In this document: piece after piece, positions 1 through 7,795 of the stretch
Position numbering within the stretch: the stretch's first letter is position 1
How the letters are laid out: every line of letters starts with the position of its first letter
NCBI GenBank assembly: GCA_030537915.1
Contig: JAUNUZ010000040.1
Coordinates: forward strand, 1 to 10,997
DNA length: 10,997 bases
Direction of reading: 5' to 3'
From: Micrococcales bacterium
GTDB lineage: Bacteria > Actinomycetota > Actinomycetes > Actinomycetales > Dermatophilaceae
Position numbers and translations under genes: made by a program
The notes under the pieces: generated by a model
Seen by the model: the letters and a program-made list of their open reading frames with translations, nothing else
What the model was told of the DNA's origin: nothing
Database searches by the model: none

Positions 1-509
1 GTCTCGCGGCGGGTGATGGCCTCGACGCGACGCGCGCCCGTCGCCCACGCCTCGGAACCCTCCAACGCCTCGTCCCGCGGCACCTCCTTGCGCAGCATGC
101 AGCACAGGTCGGGGTTGGTCGAGAAGAGGTCCTTGCCGTAGTCGCCGTCCTGCTCCGCCGGTGTCTGCGCGGCGCGCACGTCGCGGACGGTCAGGTCGTA
201 GCGCTCGGCGACCGCGTCCCGGGTCGCCAGCGTCTCGGGGAAGTGATAGCCGGTCTCGAGGAAGAGCACGTCGGTGCCCGGCGCCACCTGCGACACGAGG
301 TGGGCAAGGACGGTGTCCTGCATCGACGCAGTCAAAGCCCACTTAACGCCGAACGTCCTTGCGGCCCAAGCGATGACATCGCGGGCGTCGGCATCGTGAC
401 CGGAGCTGATGGCGAGCTGCGCGATGCCGTCCGCGGCGATCCGCGCCAACTCCTGCCGCCCGCGCAGCACGCGGTGGGTGTCGTGCAGGGCGTCGTCGAC
501 CCTGCTCAT
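1..509 (-). CDS. cysH: APS/PAPS reductase (CysH), C-terminal part beyond window edge
   Basis: Reduces activated sulfate (APS or PAPS) to sulfite with thioredoxin in cytoplasmic sulfate assimilation. I translated the minus strand by hand: 169 codons are visible from ATG at 509, against roughly 235-255 residues for the family, so the end of the gene is missing. Visible signatures are the substrate loop LTASMQDTVL (residues 59-68), ETGYHFPET (85-93) and the pair Cys136-Cys137 in DLCCMLRKE. The Cys-Cys pair is the first half of the 4Fe-4S ligand set of the bacterial APS-reductase branch; the second half (a CxxC) would lie outside the window. The start codon overlaps the stop of the upstream sulfite reductase as ATGA, so the two are translationally coupled in one operon. 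The cluster suggests APS rather than PAPS as substrate; this is inference from family knowledge. Confidence 0.93.
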   Translation of the reverse strand, partial: MSRVDDALHDTHRVLRGRQELARIAADGIAQLAISSGHDADARDVIAWAARTFGVKWALTASMQDTVLAHLVSQVAPGTDVLFLETGYHFPETLATRDAVAERYDLTVRDVRAAQTPAEQDGDYGKDLFSTNPDLCCMLRKEVPRDEALEGSEAWATGARRVEAITRRE

Positions 510-2233
510 ACGAGCTGCTCCTGCGGTGCCCGCTGGGCCCACTGAGCAAAGCGCTCGCCAGGCTCCTTGCTGTCCGCGTAGTTGCGCACGATGCGCTCGA
601 CGTAGTCGCTCAGCTCCTCAGCGGTCACCTTGTGACCGCGCAGCTTGCGCCCGAAGCCCGCGTCGAGGCCGAGGCCGCCACCCAGGTGCACCTGGAAGCC
701 CTCGACCTGGTTGCCGTCTGCGTCCGTGACGATCTGGCCCTTGAGTCCGATGTCCGTCGTCTGGATGCGCGCGCAGCTATTGGGGCAGCCGTTGATGCCC
801 ACGCTGACCGGGCGGTCGAGCTCCAGTCCGTCGAGGCGCTCCTCGAGACGGGTGACCAGGGTCGCGGCTCGGGCCTTGGTCTCGACGATCGCGAGCTTGC
901 AGTACTCCAGACCCGTGCAGGCCAGCGTGCCGCGACGCCACGTCGAGGCTCGCGCGATGAGCCCGTGCGGCTCGATGGCCGCGATGAGAGAGTCGACCTT
1001 CTCGGGCGCGATGTCCAGGACGAGGAGCTTCTGCAACGGTGTCAGGCGGACGCGGTCCGAGCCGGCGGCGCGGGCTGCGTCGGCGACATGCTGCAGCGTC
1101 ATGCCGCTGACCCGTCCGGCGATCGGCGAGAAGCCGACGAACCGGTTGCCGTCGGCCTGCTCATGCACGCCTACGTAATCCAGAGGCCGATCCGGCGCGA
1201 CCGCTGCGGGTCCGTCGATCATCGGGGCGTCGAGGTAGTCGCGCTCAAGGATCTCGCGGATCTTCTCCGCACCGATGTCTGCGACCAGGTACTTCAGGCG
1301 CGCCTTGTTGCGCAGCCGGCGGTAGCCGTAGTCGCGGAAGAACCCGGTGACCGCGTGCCACACGGCGGGCACGTCCTCCAGCGCGACCCAGGCGCCCAGG
1401 CGCACAGCCAGGTGCGCGCTCGTCGAGAGCCCTCCGCCTACGAGGACGTCGAAGCCCGGGCCGTGCTCGGGGTGCTCGACGCCGACGAACGAGATGTCGT
1501 TGATCTCGGGGATCGCGTCCCAATGCCAGGCAACGCTGGTCTTGTACTTGCGCGGCAGGTTCGACAACGTGGGGTCACCGATGAAGCGCTCCTTGATCTC
1601 GGCGATCGCCGCGGTCGGGTCGACCAGCTCGCCCTTGGCGACGCCGGCGACCGGCGACCCGAGGATGACGCGAGGGCAGTCCCCGCAGGCCTCGGTCGTC
1701 TCCAGGCCCACGGCCTCGAGCCGCTCCCAGATGGCCGGCACGTCCTCGATCCGGATCCAGTGGAACTGGATGTTCTGCCGGTCGGTGATGTCGGCAGAGT
1801 CGCGACCGTAGGTCCTCGAGATGTCCGCGATGGCCTCGAGCTGGGCGAGGCTCAAGGCCCCACCGTCGATGCGGACGCGCATCATGAAGTGCACGTCGTC
1901 GAGCTCATGCGGCTCGAGGCTCGCGGTGCGACCGCCGTCGATGCCGGGTTTGCGCTGCGTGTAGAGGCCCATCCAGCGGAACCGCCCGCGCAGGTCGTCG
2001 CTCGGGATCGAGTCGAAGCCCTCCCGCGAGTAGGTGTCGATGATCCGCGCGCGGACGTTGAGCGGGTTGTCGTCCCGCTTGAACTCCTCGTTATGGTTCA
2101 GCGGTTCGGTCTGACCTAGCGCCCACTGGCCCTCGGGTCGTGCCGGGCGACCCGCCCCACGGCGGGGGGCAGCGCCTGTCGCTGCGGCCGGCGCGGGCTC
2201 CGGCTTCGCATAATGCTCGGTTGTGATGACCAT
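506..2233 (-). CDS. sir: Ferredoxin-dependent assimilatory sulfite reductase (NirA/Sir type)
   Basis: Catalyses the six-electron reduction of sulfite to sulfide with siroheme and a 4Fe-4S cluster, ferredoxin being the usual donor. The 575 residues are full length for the family. Cluster and siroheme ligands are C439 and C445 (CTGLEYC) and C483 and C487 (NGCPNSC). Two ferredoxin-like/siroheme half-domain repeats are present; DRQNIQFHW (about 151-159) and GDCPRVILGSP (184-194) are typical. Tyr91 and Cys183 have the same spacing (92) as the Tyr-Cys crosslinked pair known in Mycobacterium tuberculosis NirA, which points to sulfite reductase rather than nitrite reductase. The first ~35 residues are a variable Ala/Pro/Arg-rich tail. 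ATG at 2233 lies 6 bases after a TAAGCT -10 element and lacks a clear ribosome binding site, so it is probably leaderless. The gene is coupled to cysH downstream. nirA is an alternative name. Confidence 0.95.
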   Translation of the reverse strand: MVITTEHYAKPEPAPAAATGAAPRRGAGRPARPEGQWALGQTEPLNHNEEFKRDDNPLNVRARIIDTYSREGFDSIPSDDLRGRFRWMGLYTQRKPGIDGGRTASLEPHELDDVHFMMRVRIDGGALSLAQLEAIADISRTYGRDSADITDRQNIQFHWIRIEDVPAIWERLEAVGLETTEACGDCPRVILGSPVAGVAKGELVDPTAAIAEIKERFIGDPTLSNLPRKYKTSVAWHWDAIPEINDISFVGVEHPEHGPGFDVLVGGGLSTSAHLAVRLGAWVALEDVPAVWHAVTGFFRDYGYRRLRNKARLKYLVADIGAEKIREILERDYLDAPMIDGPAAVAPDRPLDYVGVHEQADGNRFVGFSPIAGRVSGMTLQHVADAARAAGSDRVRLTPLQKLLVLDIAPEKVDSLIAAIEPHGLIARASTWRRGTLACTGLEYCKLAIVETKARAATLVTRLEERLDGLELDRPVSVGINGCPNSCARIQTTDIGLKGQIVTDADGNQVEGFQVHLGGGLGLDAGFGRKLRGHKVTAEELSDYVERIVRNYADSKEPGERFAQWAQRAPQEQLV

Positions 2234-2245
2234 GACGCGAGCTTA
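2234..2245 (-). promoter_or_regulatory. Leaderless-type -10 element for sir
   Basis: On the minus strand TAAGCT (2245-2240) fits TANNNT and is followed by exactly 6 bases before the ATG at 2233, the geometry of leaderless actinobacterial promoters in which the A of ATG is the first transcribed base. No Shine-Dalgarno sequence and no good -35 hexamer are visible. The call supports the 2233 start; transcription from here is inferred. Confidence 0.5.
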
Positions 2246-2359
2246 TCCATGCGCTGAAAATTCGCCGTTTTGCCGTCCACGGATCGGGCAGACGTTTGCG
2301 ATCGCCCCGTCTGCGCCTGCCTCCAGCCGCACGCACACCCCCGCTCCGCTCTGGAGAGG

Positions 2360-2890
2360 TCAGTCTTCGGTGGCGGATCTGGAGGGCCTGGGTGTGCCAG
2401 GCCTGAGAGTGGCAGCCGCCGGCTGCCCCGCGGCGGTCAGCTGGGCGGCCAGGCGATCGCGCAGGTGGCGCGACGCACGGAAGTCACCCCCGGCGAGCAC
2501 CGCCAGCTGCACCTGGCCGTCCCGGGCCGACGCAGGGGTCACGGCGGTGCCCAGGCTGCCGTCGTCGGCGCGCACGCAGAAGATCCGCGCCGCTTCGGCC
2601 TCGGCCACGACCGCCGCGTTGACCTGCGGATCGTCGGTGCAGGCCAGCGCATACCAGGCGCCTGCCAGGTCACCGAGGCGGTAGTCGCGCTCGTGCCAGG
2701 TGAGCCGCGCGGCCCGCGCGACGGCTCGCACGGGCGGCGCAGCCTGGGGCGACACGACGACCAGACGCGCGCCGCTGTCCAGCAAGGTCCCCAGCCTGCG
2801 CGCGAGCACCCGCCCGGCACCGACGACGACGACACGCCGACCGGCCAGGCGCAACCCGGCCAGGTAGGGGGGCGGGGCCTCCGCTGTCAT
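2360..2890 (-). CDS. Precorrin-2 dehydrogenase (siroheme synthase N-terminal domain, stand-alone)
   Basis: Oxidises precorrin-2 to sirohydrochlorin with NAD+ (the CysG N-terminal or Met8p/SirC activity), a step in making the siroheme used by the neighbouring sulfite reductase. The product is 176 residues. A Rossmann glycine motif GAGRV is at 24-28, after [15 protein letters not shown], which is characteristic of the family; [12 protein letters not shown] (83-94) carries the acidic residues in the catalytic Asp region; and the tail [21 protein letters not shown] matches the CysG pattern. The uroporphyrinogen methyltransferase domain of full CysG is absent, so precorrin-2 must come from a gene elsewhere. 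I start at ATG 2890 because homology begins at its [10 protein letters not shown]; the reading frame stays open to 3001 but that extension looks random. The ribosome binding site is weak. It lies 126 bp upstream of sir on the same strand. Whether it also inserts iron is unknown. Confidence 0.88.
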   Translation of the reverse strand: MTAEAPPPYLAGLRLAGRRVVVVGAGRVLARRLGTLLDSGARLVVVSPQAAPPVRAVARAARLTWHERDYRLGDLAGAWYALACTDDPQVNAAVVAEAEAARIFCVRADDGSLGTAVTPASARDGQVQLAVLAGGDFRASRHLRDRLAAQLTAAGQPAAATLRPGTPRPSRSATED

Positions 2891-2989
2891 CCCAGCAGGG
2901 TGGCACAGGTCGAAGCGCGCCGACGCGCACCCAGATGCGCAGCGCCCCTCCCGAACTCGATCGCGTCGGCACGCTGGGGTCACCGGTGT

Positions 2990-3021
2990 GCTCTCTCGCA
3001 CCCGAGTGCGCTGCGCAGAGC
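2990..3021 (-). terminator. Possible hairpin after the DUF6458-like gene
   Basis: Just past the stop at 3032 on the minus strand there is an inner perfect stem CGCAC/GTGCG (2997-3001 with 3006-3010, 4-base loop) and outer arms GCTCT (2990-2994) with AGAGC (3017-3021). There is no T-run, so it is weak evidence for an intrinsic terminator. Confidence 0.3.
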
Positions 3022-3031
3022 GGGGCGTAGG

Positions 3032-3274
3032 TCAGGGTCGGCCGTAGGGGTCCGTGGTCGACGCCGGCGGAACATCGTGTCGCTCGACGATCGTCGTCTG
3101 CGCGGTCCGCCGACGCTGACTGGCGAGAATAAACGACAGGACGACCGTCGCGAGGCCCGCCGCGATACAGATGTAGCCGACCATCGCCAGGTCGACGCCG
3201 CTCAGGCTGTCACGGACGGCGAAGCTCAGCACGGCGCCCAGGGCGATGAGGAAGACCCCAAGTCCGATGGACAT
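3032..3274 (-). CDS. Small two-helix membrane protein, DUF6458-like
   Basis: An 80-residue protein of unknown function. Residues 3-20 ([18 protein letters not shown]) form one hydrophobic helix, and about 28-50 ([23 protein letters not shown]) a second one, joined by a short polar loop RDSLSG. A cytoplasmic-type basic patch SQRRR follows, then a polar C-terminal tail ending DPYGRP. The opening [14 protein letters not shown] and the SGVDLxMVG loop resemble the actinobacterial DUF6458 family, which I recognise from memory. The frame is open far upstream, to 4054, but that is the shadow of the opposing oxidoreductase. The start at 3274 is fixed by GGAGGT just upstream and by the family N-terminus. 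It diverges from the flavin-dependent monooxygenase gene with 189 bp between the starts. Confidence 0.82.
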   Translation of the reverse strand: MSIGLGVFLIALGAVLSFAVRDSLSGVDLAMVGYICIAAGLATVVLSFILASQRRRTAQTTIVERHDVPPASTTDPYGRP

Positions 3275-3277
3275 AAC

Positions 3278-3283
3278 ACCTCC
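3278..3283 (-). promoter_or_regulatory. Ribosome binding site of the DUF6458-like gene
   Basis: Perfect GGAGGT on the minus strand, only 3-4 bases from the ATG at 3274, a spacing shorter than usual. It is the clearest Shine-Dalgarno site of the window and fixes the start of this small gene within a much longer open frame. Confidence 0.65.
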
Positions 3284-3463
3284 AGGTGCGCGGAAACGGA
3301 TGCGGGACCCTCTCCTATCGGCATCGCAGGCTCTACCCCACAGCCGAATCGCACTGGAATCTCGACGCATTGGGCGGCTGGGCAGGCAGGCTGTCGGCGC
3401 CGTCGGCCCGGCCCACCCACGAGCGTCGGGCATAGTCGGCGCCGCGACCTCGTTGCAGTCGCC

Positions 3464-4489
3464 ATGACCAACCGCGTTCCCCTGTCCATCCTCGACCTCG
3501 CCCCGGTATCCCAGGGCAGCGACGCCGCCCAGGCACTCCGCGACTCCACCGAACTTGCCCGCCGAGCCGAGGATCAGGGCTACGCGCGCTTCTGGATGGC
3601 CGAGCACCACGGCAGCGCCACCTTCGCCAGTTCGGCGACGGCGGTGCTGCTTGCCCACGTGGCCTCGGCGACGAGCCGGATCCGCGTCGGCTCGGGTGGA
3701 GTCATGCTGCCCAACCACGCCCCGCTCATGGTCGCGGAGTACTACGGGACGCTCGCGACGCTCTACGGCCCCCGGATCGACCTGGGTCTGGGGCGAGCGC
3801 CCGGCACGGACCCCACGACAGCCGCGGCGCTGCGCCGCAGCACCGGGCAGCTGGACTCCTTCGCCGCTGACGTCGCCGACCTCGTCGCCTGGTTCGCCCC
3901 GGCCGACCGCGTGCGCCACCTCACGGTCCGGGCCCTGCCCGGCGAGGGCACCCAAGTACCGCTGTGGATGCTCGGCTCGAGCCTGGGCGGCGCGAGCGTC
4001 GCGGCCGCGCTCGGTCTGCCGTTCGCCTTTGCGAGCCACTTCGCCCCCGACCATCTAACCCAGGCCCTGGAGTACTACCGCGCCAACTTCAACGCGGCCG
4101 CCCCTACGGCGCAGGCGGATCGGCCCTACGTGATGGCCGGCATCAACGTGCTGGCCGCCCCGACGGCGCGCGAGGCCGAGGTGCTGCGGACGTCCTCGAT
4201 AGCCATGACGGCGCAGATCCGGACCGGAAACCCCGGGCCGCTGCTTGCACCGGACGAGCGACTCTTAGACGGGCTCGATCCCCGGATCGCCTCGATGGTC
4301 GATCAGTTCCAATCGGTGCGTGCCGTCGGCACCCCAGCCGAGGTCGTCGCCGGAGTGGAGGAATTCGTCGTCGCCCACGACCTCGACGAGGTCATCACGA
4401 CGACCTACACGTGGGACCCCGAGCTGCGACGCCGCTCCTACGAACTGCTCGCCGACGCCTGGGGCCCAACCCCGACACCGACGGTCTGA
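3464..4489 (+). CDS. LLM-class flavin-dependent oxidoreductase (MsnO8-like)
   Basis: A luciferase-like (TIM-barrel) monooxygenase or oxidoreductase expected to use reduced FMN or F420 on an unknown substrate in the cytoplasm. The 341 residues match the family's usual length. Hallmarks are the opening [13 protein letters not shown] (6-18), [11 protein letters not shown] (39-49), [15 protein letters not shown] (71-85) and [10 protein letters not shown] (108-117), all typical of the MsnO8 subgroup; WMLGSSLGG and [14 protein letters not shown] follow further on. I place the start at ATG 3464, where homology begins; the frame stays open to 2270 but that region overlaps real genes on the other strand. 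There is no strong ribosome binding site. It diverges from the DUF6458-like gene and is convergent with saccharopine dehydrogenase. Substrate and cofactor cannot be told from the sequence. Confidence 0.9.
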   Translation: MTNRVPLSILDLAPVSQGSDAAQALRDSTELARRAEDQGYARFWMAEHHGSATFASSATAVLLAHVASATSRIRVGSGGVMLPNHAPLMVAEYYGTLATLYGPRIDLGLGRAPGTDPTTAAALRRSTGQLDSFAADVADLVAWFAPADRVRHLTVRALPGEGTQVPLWMLGSSLGGASVAAALGLPFAFASHFAPDHLTQALEYYRANFNAAAPTAQADRPYVMAGINVLAAPTAREAEVLRTSSIAMTAQIRTGNPGPLLAPDERLLDGLDPRIASMVDQFQSVRAVGTPAEVVAGVEEFVVAHDLDEVITTTYTWDPELRRRSYELLADAWGPTPTPTV

Positions 4490-4502
4490 GGCCGTCGGTG
4501 TC
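4474..4502. terminator. Perfect 11-bp hairpin over the stop codon of the oxidoreductase gene
   Basis: Arms GACACCGACGG (4474-4484) and CCGTCGGTGTC (4492-4502) are perfect complements around a 7-base loop that contains the TGA stop (4487-4489). No T-run follows on either strand. It lies between two convergent genes and, being symmetric, could stop transcription from both sides; alternatively it is an mRNA 3'-end stabiliser. Confidence 0.65.
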
Positions 4503-4609
4503 TGCGTCACACGTCAAGCACATCTGGCCGGTCGGGCGTGAAAGCCCACGCCACAGTGCCGGTCAGCCAGGGCAACGCCCAGAGCCGGCGCAAGGGTCTA
4601 CTTCGCTGT
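4503..4609. other. Convergent intergenic spacer, nothing recognised
   Basis: The short gap between the hairpin and the stop of the saccharopine dehydrogenase gene. I see no further repeat, reading frame with family features, or RNA gene. Confidence 0.5.
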
Positions 4610-5659
4610 TCACCAGGCGTTCGCCGTAGAGGTGTGCTCGGCGAAGACCCGGCGTGCACGCTGCCAGACCGGGCCGTCCGGGAGCGTCAATAGCGAGGGC
4701 AGCAACTGCGCGGAATAGTCCAGCGAGGCCTCGCGGGGCAGGAGCGTCGGCAGATTGTCGATTGCGATGATCTGCACCGCACGGTGACCACCCCGCAGCT
4801 CGCGCACCGGCGACTCCCAGGACGTGACCTCGTGGTTGATCGGCAGGACGTTGAAGTCGCTGGACACGTCGACGGTCACGTCGCTGATGACCGACAGCCG
4901 ACGGTCCGCTCGGTCCAGGTCGGCATCCGTGACGAAAGGCTCAACCCGACTGTTGACCAGGACGGTGTTGACGAGCAGGTCGTGCGCGACGAGGGCGGCT
5001 TTGTCAATGGTGCGCGTCTCGTTCGCGTTCCACTCGGTCGCGGTGATCCCGGCGACGGCCAACGCGGCGACCGCCCCACGCCCGCTGCGTCCCGCAGCTC
5101 CGATGACGAGGGCACGCGGCTTCTCGGCGACTCCGTCGCGTTGCCGCGTCAGCATCGCGTCCACGTTCTCGCGCGTCGTCGGTCGCAGCGGACGCGGCAG
5201 CTCCCCGCGGAACTGCAGGACCGCGAGCGCCGCACCGACATAACCCGCCCAGTAACCGAAGGCCGCGACACGGCGTCCGTCGTCATCGACGAGATATTCC
5301 AGATCCAGCAGCGTCCCGCCACCCGCAACGAAGCGCTCGAGCAACTCGCGCGCTCCCATCTGCCCCTTGTAGGCGTGCGCGAAGTAGATGTGATCGTGCA
5401 GGCGGATCATGCCCTGCGGTAGCTCCTTGAGGCCGATGACGATCGCACCGGCCGGGGCATCCGGCCACGTATCGCTCGGCGCGCGGACGCACCCGGCGGC
5501 CTCGTACTCACCGATGCCGAAGACGCGGGTCGCCGACTCCTCGACGACGACACGGAAGCCGGCCTGCACGAGCCGGGCTGCGTCGGCGGGCCCAATCGGG
5601 GCGCGCTGCTCACCGGTTCGCGACTCGTGTCGCATCCACAGGGTCGGTCTATCGGTCAC
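4610..5659 (-). CDS. Saccharopine dehydrogenase (NAD+, L-lysine-forming type)
   Basis: Interconverts saccharopine with L-lysine and 2-oxoglutarate using NAD(H). The product is 349 residues from the GTG start, a normal length. An alanine-dehydrogenase/transhydrogenase-type N-terminal domain begins LWMRHESRTGEQRAPI; Lys78 (GLKELP) and His95 (FAHAYKGQ) occupy the positions of the catalytic Lys and His of the yeast enzyme. GYWAGYVGAA (135-144) is characteristic. A Rossmann motif VIGAAGRSGRGAV lies at 185-197 and DNLPTLLPRE at 301-310. I prefer GTG 5659 over ATG 5665 because AAGGAG (5671-5666) is 6 bases from GTG but directly abuts ATG. No lysine-ketoglutarate reductase or aminoadipate gene is adjacent, so direction (lysine breakdown or synthesis) is open; breakdown is more usual in this group. 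Confidence 0.88.
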   Translation of the reverse strand: MTDRPTLWMRHESRTGEQRAPIGPADAARLVQAGFRVVVEESATRVFGIGEYEAAGCVRAPSDTWPDAPAGAIVIGLKELPQGMIRLHDHIYFAHAYKGQMGARELLERFVAGGGTLLDLEYLVDDDGRRVAAFGYWAGYVGAALAVLQFRGELPRPLRPTTRENVDAMLTRQRDGVAEKPRALVIGAAGRSGRGAVAALAVAGITATEWNANETRTIDKAALVAHDLLVNTVLVNSRVEPFVTDADLDRADRRLSVISDVTVDVSSDFNVLPINHEVTSWESPVRELRGGHRAVQIIAIDNLPTLLPREASLDYSAQLLPSLLTLPDGPVWQRARRVFAEHTSTANAW

Positions 5660-5671
5660 TGCCATCTCCTT
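5660..5671 (-). promoter_or_regulatory. Ribosome binding site deciding the GTG start
   Basis: AAGGAG (5671-5666, minus strand) then 6 bases, then GTG at 5659. The ATG at 5665 begins immediately after the site with no spacer, which is too close for initiation, so GTG is the better start. Confidence 0.65.
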
Positions 5672-5776
5672 CGAGGCGAAGAGGTGCGATGCCGGGAAGC
5701 ATCCCACGCCCGGTGCTCATCCGCAGCACGCCGCACGCTCGGACACGCCAGCTCCCCCCTTCGGGCGGTTCGCGCC

Positions 5777-7795
5777 TCAGCTGCGTAGGTCGCGATAGCG
5801 CTCCCCGCGCTGGGCGAGCCTGGCGTTGTAGGCCTGGAGTTCGGCGTCATTGTCGCGGTCCGCCTGGCGGTCGCGCCGGCGGGCCTCCTGCTCGTCGCTG
5901 CGCATCCACACCGCCGCGATCCCGATAGCCAGCACCAGCATCGGCAGCTCGCCCAACCCCCACGTCAGGGCACCACCGGCGACCTGATCGGCGTGCAGGT
6001 CGACGGGCCAGGGCAACGCCAAGCTGCGGAAATAGTCGCCCGCGAGCAGGCTCGCGGTACTGATCAGAGCGATGCCGAAGAAGGCATGGAAGCTCATCGT
6101 CACGAACAGGAGCAGCAGCCGCAGGGAGGGCGCCCAGCGGTTCGGCCCCGGATCGGGGCCGATGAGGGCCCAGCCGAAGACGTAGCCCGCGAGCATGAAG
6201 TGCACGACCATGAGGATCATGCCGGTGTGCGTGCGCAGCGCGAGCTCGAAGAGCGGCGTGAAGTAGAAGACGTAGAGCGATCCCGCGAAGTTGACCCCGG
6301 CGATGATCGGGTTGGCCCAGAAATTCATCCACCGCGATTGCGCGGTGGCCAGCATGATCTCGCGCGGTCCGAGCGTCTTGTCCCGTCGCGCGGGCAGCGC
6401 CCGCGCTGCGAGCGTCAGGGGTGCAGCCAGACACAGGATGACCGGGACCCCCATCGCCAGCGACATGTGCATGAGCATGTGCGCCGAGAAGAGGACGCGA
6501 CCGTAGACGCCCGGTGCCCCGTTCGTCGCCCAGAGGAAGAAGAGCCACCCGGTGACCCAGAAGACCGTCCGGAGCCAGGGCCAGGAGTCACCGCGATGCC
6601 GCAGCCGCGCTACGCCCGCAAGGTAGAGGCCCACCGCCAGCAGGGTCACGGTGAGCCACAGCCAGTCGACACGGAACGTCGTGAGCCACAGCGCACCCTG
6701 GGGAGGCTGCGCGGGCGCAGAGTAGCCGGTGATCGCGACGACGATGTCCCCCGAGGCGGCCTGCGGGATAGGCGGAACGGACCGCGACATCGCGACCCCC
6801 AGCCCCACCGCGGCACCCATGAGCGCGACTTCGAGGGTCGCGAGCCGCCAGAAGGCCGAGCGCGCGGCTTCGGACGTCGAGCCGTGCGAATCCAGCGCGC
6901 CGACGATGCGTGAGCGCATCCGCCAGCCCGCGAGGCCGAGCGCGGCGAGGATGACGGTCTTGAGCACGACGAGCAGCCCGTAGCGGGAGGTCAGGCCCTC
7001 CCACGAGCCGAGCCGGATTGCGGCGTTGAGCACACCGGAGGCGGCGACCCCGGCGTAACACCACACGAAGAGGGTCGAGCAGCGCCGGACGCTGACGCCC
7101 AGGGCGTCCCCGAGCACGGGGCGCATCAGGATGAGGGCCAGCAGGGTGCCGAGCCAGGTCAGGGTAGCGACGAGGTGGACGGCGAGGGAGTTGACCGCAG
7201 TGTCGTGGGAGGCCGCGCCCGCGGCGTGCCCCACGAGTGCGAGGACCACCTGCGCGAGGACCGCGAGCCCGGCGAGCCAGGTCATCGTCGTCCGGCTGCG
7301 CGCCGCTGTTGCGCCCACGGTCACGGCCGTGGCCAGCAGCGCGTCGATGAGGTAGACGCGGAAGAAGGTGATGCTCCAGACCTGCGACAACTGCCCCCAG
7401 TAGCCGGGTGCGCCGAGGCTGATCCCCGTGGTGTTCGCGACGACCAGCAACAGGACGGCGAAGGCGGCGACGGCCCACGTCGCGCCGGTCCACGCCGCGA
7501 GCCGGCACGCGAACCCGCGACGATCCGTCGAGGCGCGTTCCGGCACGATGGTGCCCGCCACAAGGAGAAGGCCGATCGTCGTGGCAGCCGCTACGTCGTG
7601 CACCGTCCGCGCCACGGGGATGCCCCACCGCGCCAGGGCACCCCCGTCATCGAAGCCCACCAAACCCGCGAATGCCCCGGCGAAAATGCCGGCCAGCAGG
7701 ACGGTGATCAGGGCGGATGCCAGGAGGAGGCCGAGGCCCATCGCCCCCGCTCGACGCTCGGGCGCCGAAGGGCTGGACAGTTCCGGGCTCACCAT
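5777..7795 (-). CDS. CopD-CtaG fusion: copper-handling and cytochrome c oxidase assembly membrane protein
   Basis: A polytopic inner-membrane protein thought to move or hold copper and aid assembly of the cytochrome oxidase copper centre. The 672 residues are normal for the actinobacterial fusion. The N-terminal half (about 18-340) has many hydrophobic helices, including the CopD-like segment NSLAVHLVATLTWLGTLLAL (202-221). A linker follows, then a CtaG/caa3-type domain from about 375 to 632 with SAHMLMHMSLAMG (His439, His443), VVHFMLAG (His532) and MSFHAFFG (His570), candidate metal ligands. The tail (633-672) is highly charged and probably cytoplasmic. Start ATG 7795 is chosen because TAGGCT lies 7 bases upstream, a leaderless geometry; the frame is open to 7849 but would cross the opposing gene's start. 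It diverges from the mycothiol-dependent enzyme. No cytochrome oxidase genes are in the window. Confidence 0.9.
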   Translation of the reverse strand: MVSPELSSPSAPERRAGAMGLGLLLASALITVLLAGIFAGAFAGLVGFDDGGALARWGIPVARTVHDVAAATTIGLLLVAGTIVPERASTDRRGFACRLAAWTGATWAVAAFAVLLLVVANTTGISLGAPGYWGQLSQVWSITFFRVYLIDALLATAVTVGATAARSRTTMTWLAGLAVLAQVVLALVGHAAGAASHDTAVNSLAVHLVATLTWLGTLLALILMRPVLGDALGVSVRRCSTLFVWCYAGVAASGVLNAAIRLGSWEGLTSRYGLLVVLKTVILAALGLAGWRMRSRIVGALDSHGSTSEAARSAFWRLATLEVALMGAAVGLGVAMSRSVPPIPQAASGDIVVAITGYSAPAQPPQGALWLTTFRVDWLWLTVTLLAVGLYLAGVARLRHRGDSWPWLRTVFWVTGWLFFLWATNGAPGVYGRVLFSAHMLMHMSLAMGVPVILCLAAPLTLAARALPARRDKTLGPREIMLATAQSRWMNFWANPIIAGVNFAGSLYVFYFTPLFELALRTHTGMILMVVHFMLAGYVFGWALIGPDPGPNRWAPSLRLLLLFVTMSFHAFFGIALISTASLLAGDYFRSLALPWPVDLHADQVAGGALTWGLGELPMLVLAIGIAAVWMRSDEQEARRRDRQADRDNDAELQAYNARLAQRGERYRDLRS

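Noticed and set aside
632..2119. A 495-codon plus-strand frame opposite the sulfite reductase.
   Set aside because: It mirrors the sir coding sequence, is Asp/Val/Arg-rich without family features, and sir has all cofactor ligands.
2243..2338. A 31-codon minus-strand frame (GTG start, two cysteines) ending 9 bases before sir, considered as a cysteine-sensing leader peptide.
   Set aside because: It has only two scattered Cys codons rather than a Cys run, no -10 element or ribosome site before it, and the sir start looks leaderless from a promoter inside this frame's end.
3431..3436. CATAGT as a -10 box for the flavin-dependent oxidoreductase.
   Set aside because: No -35 partner and a poor match; not enough to call a promoter.
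3275..4054. N-terminal extension of the DUF6458-like frame to 4054.
   Set aside because: It is antisense to the flavin-dependent oxidoreductase; GGAGGT before 3274 and the family N-terminus mark the true start.
5713..5729. Small hairpin GTGCT/AGCAC between the CopD-CtaG gene and saccharopine dehydrogenase gene.
   Set aside because: Only 5 bp with a 7-base loop and no T-run, easily expected by chance at this base composition.
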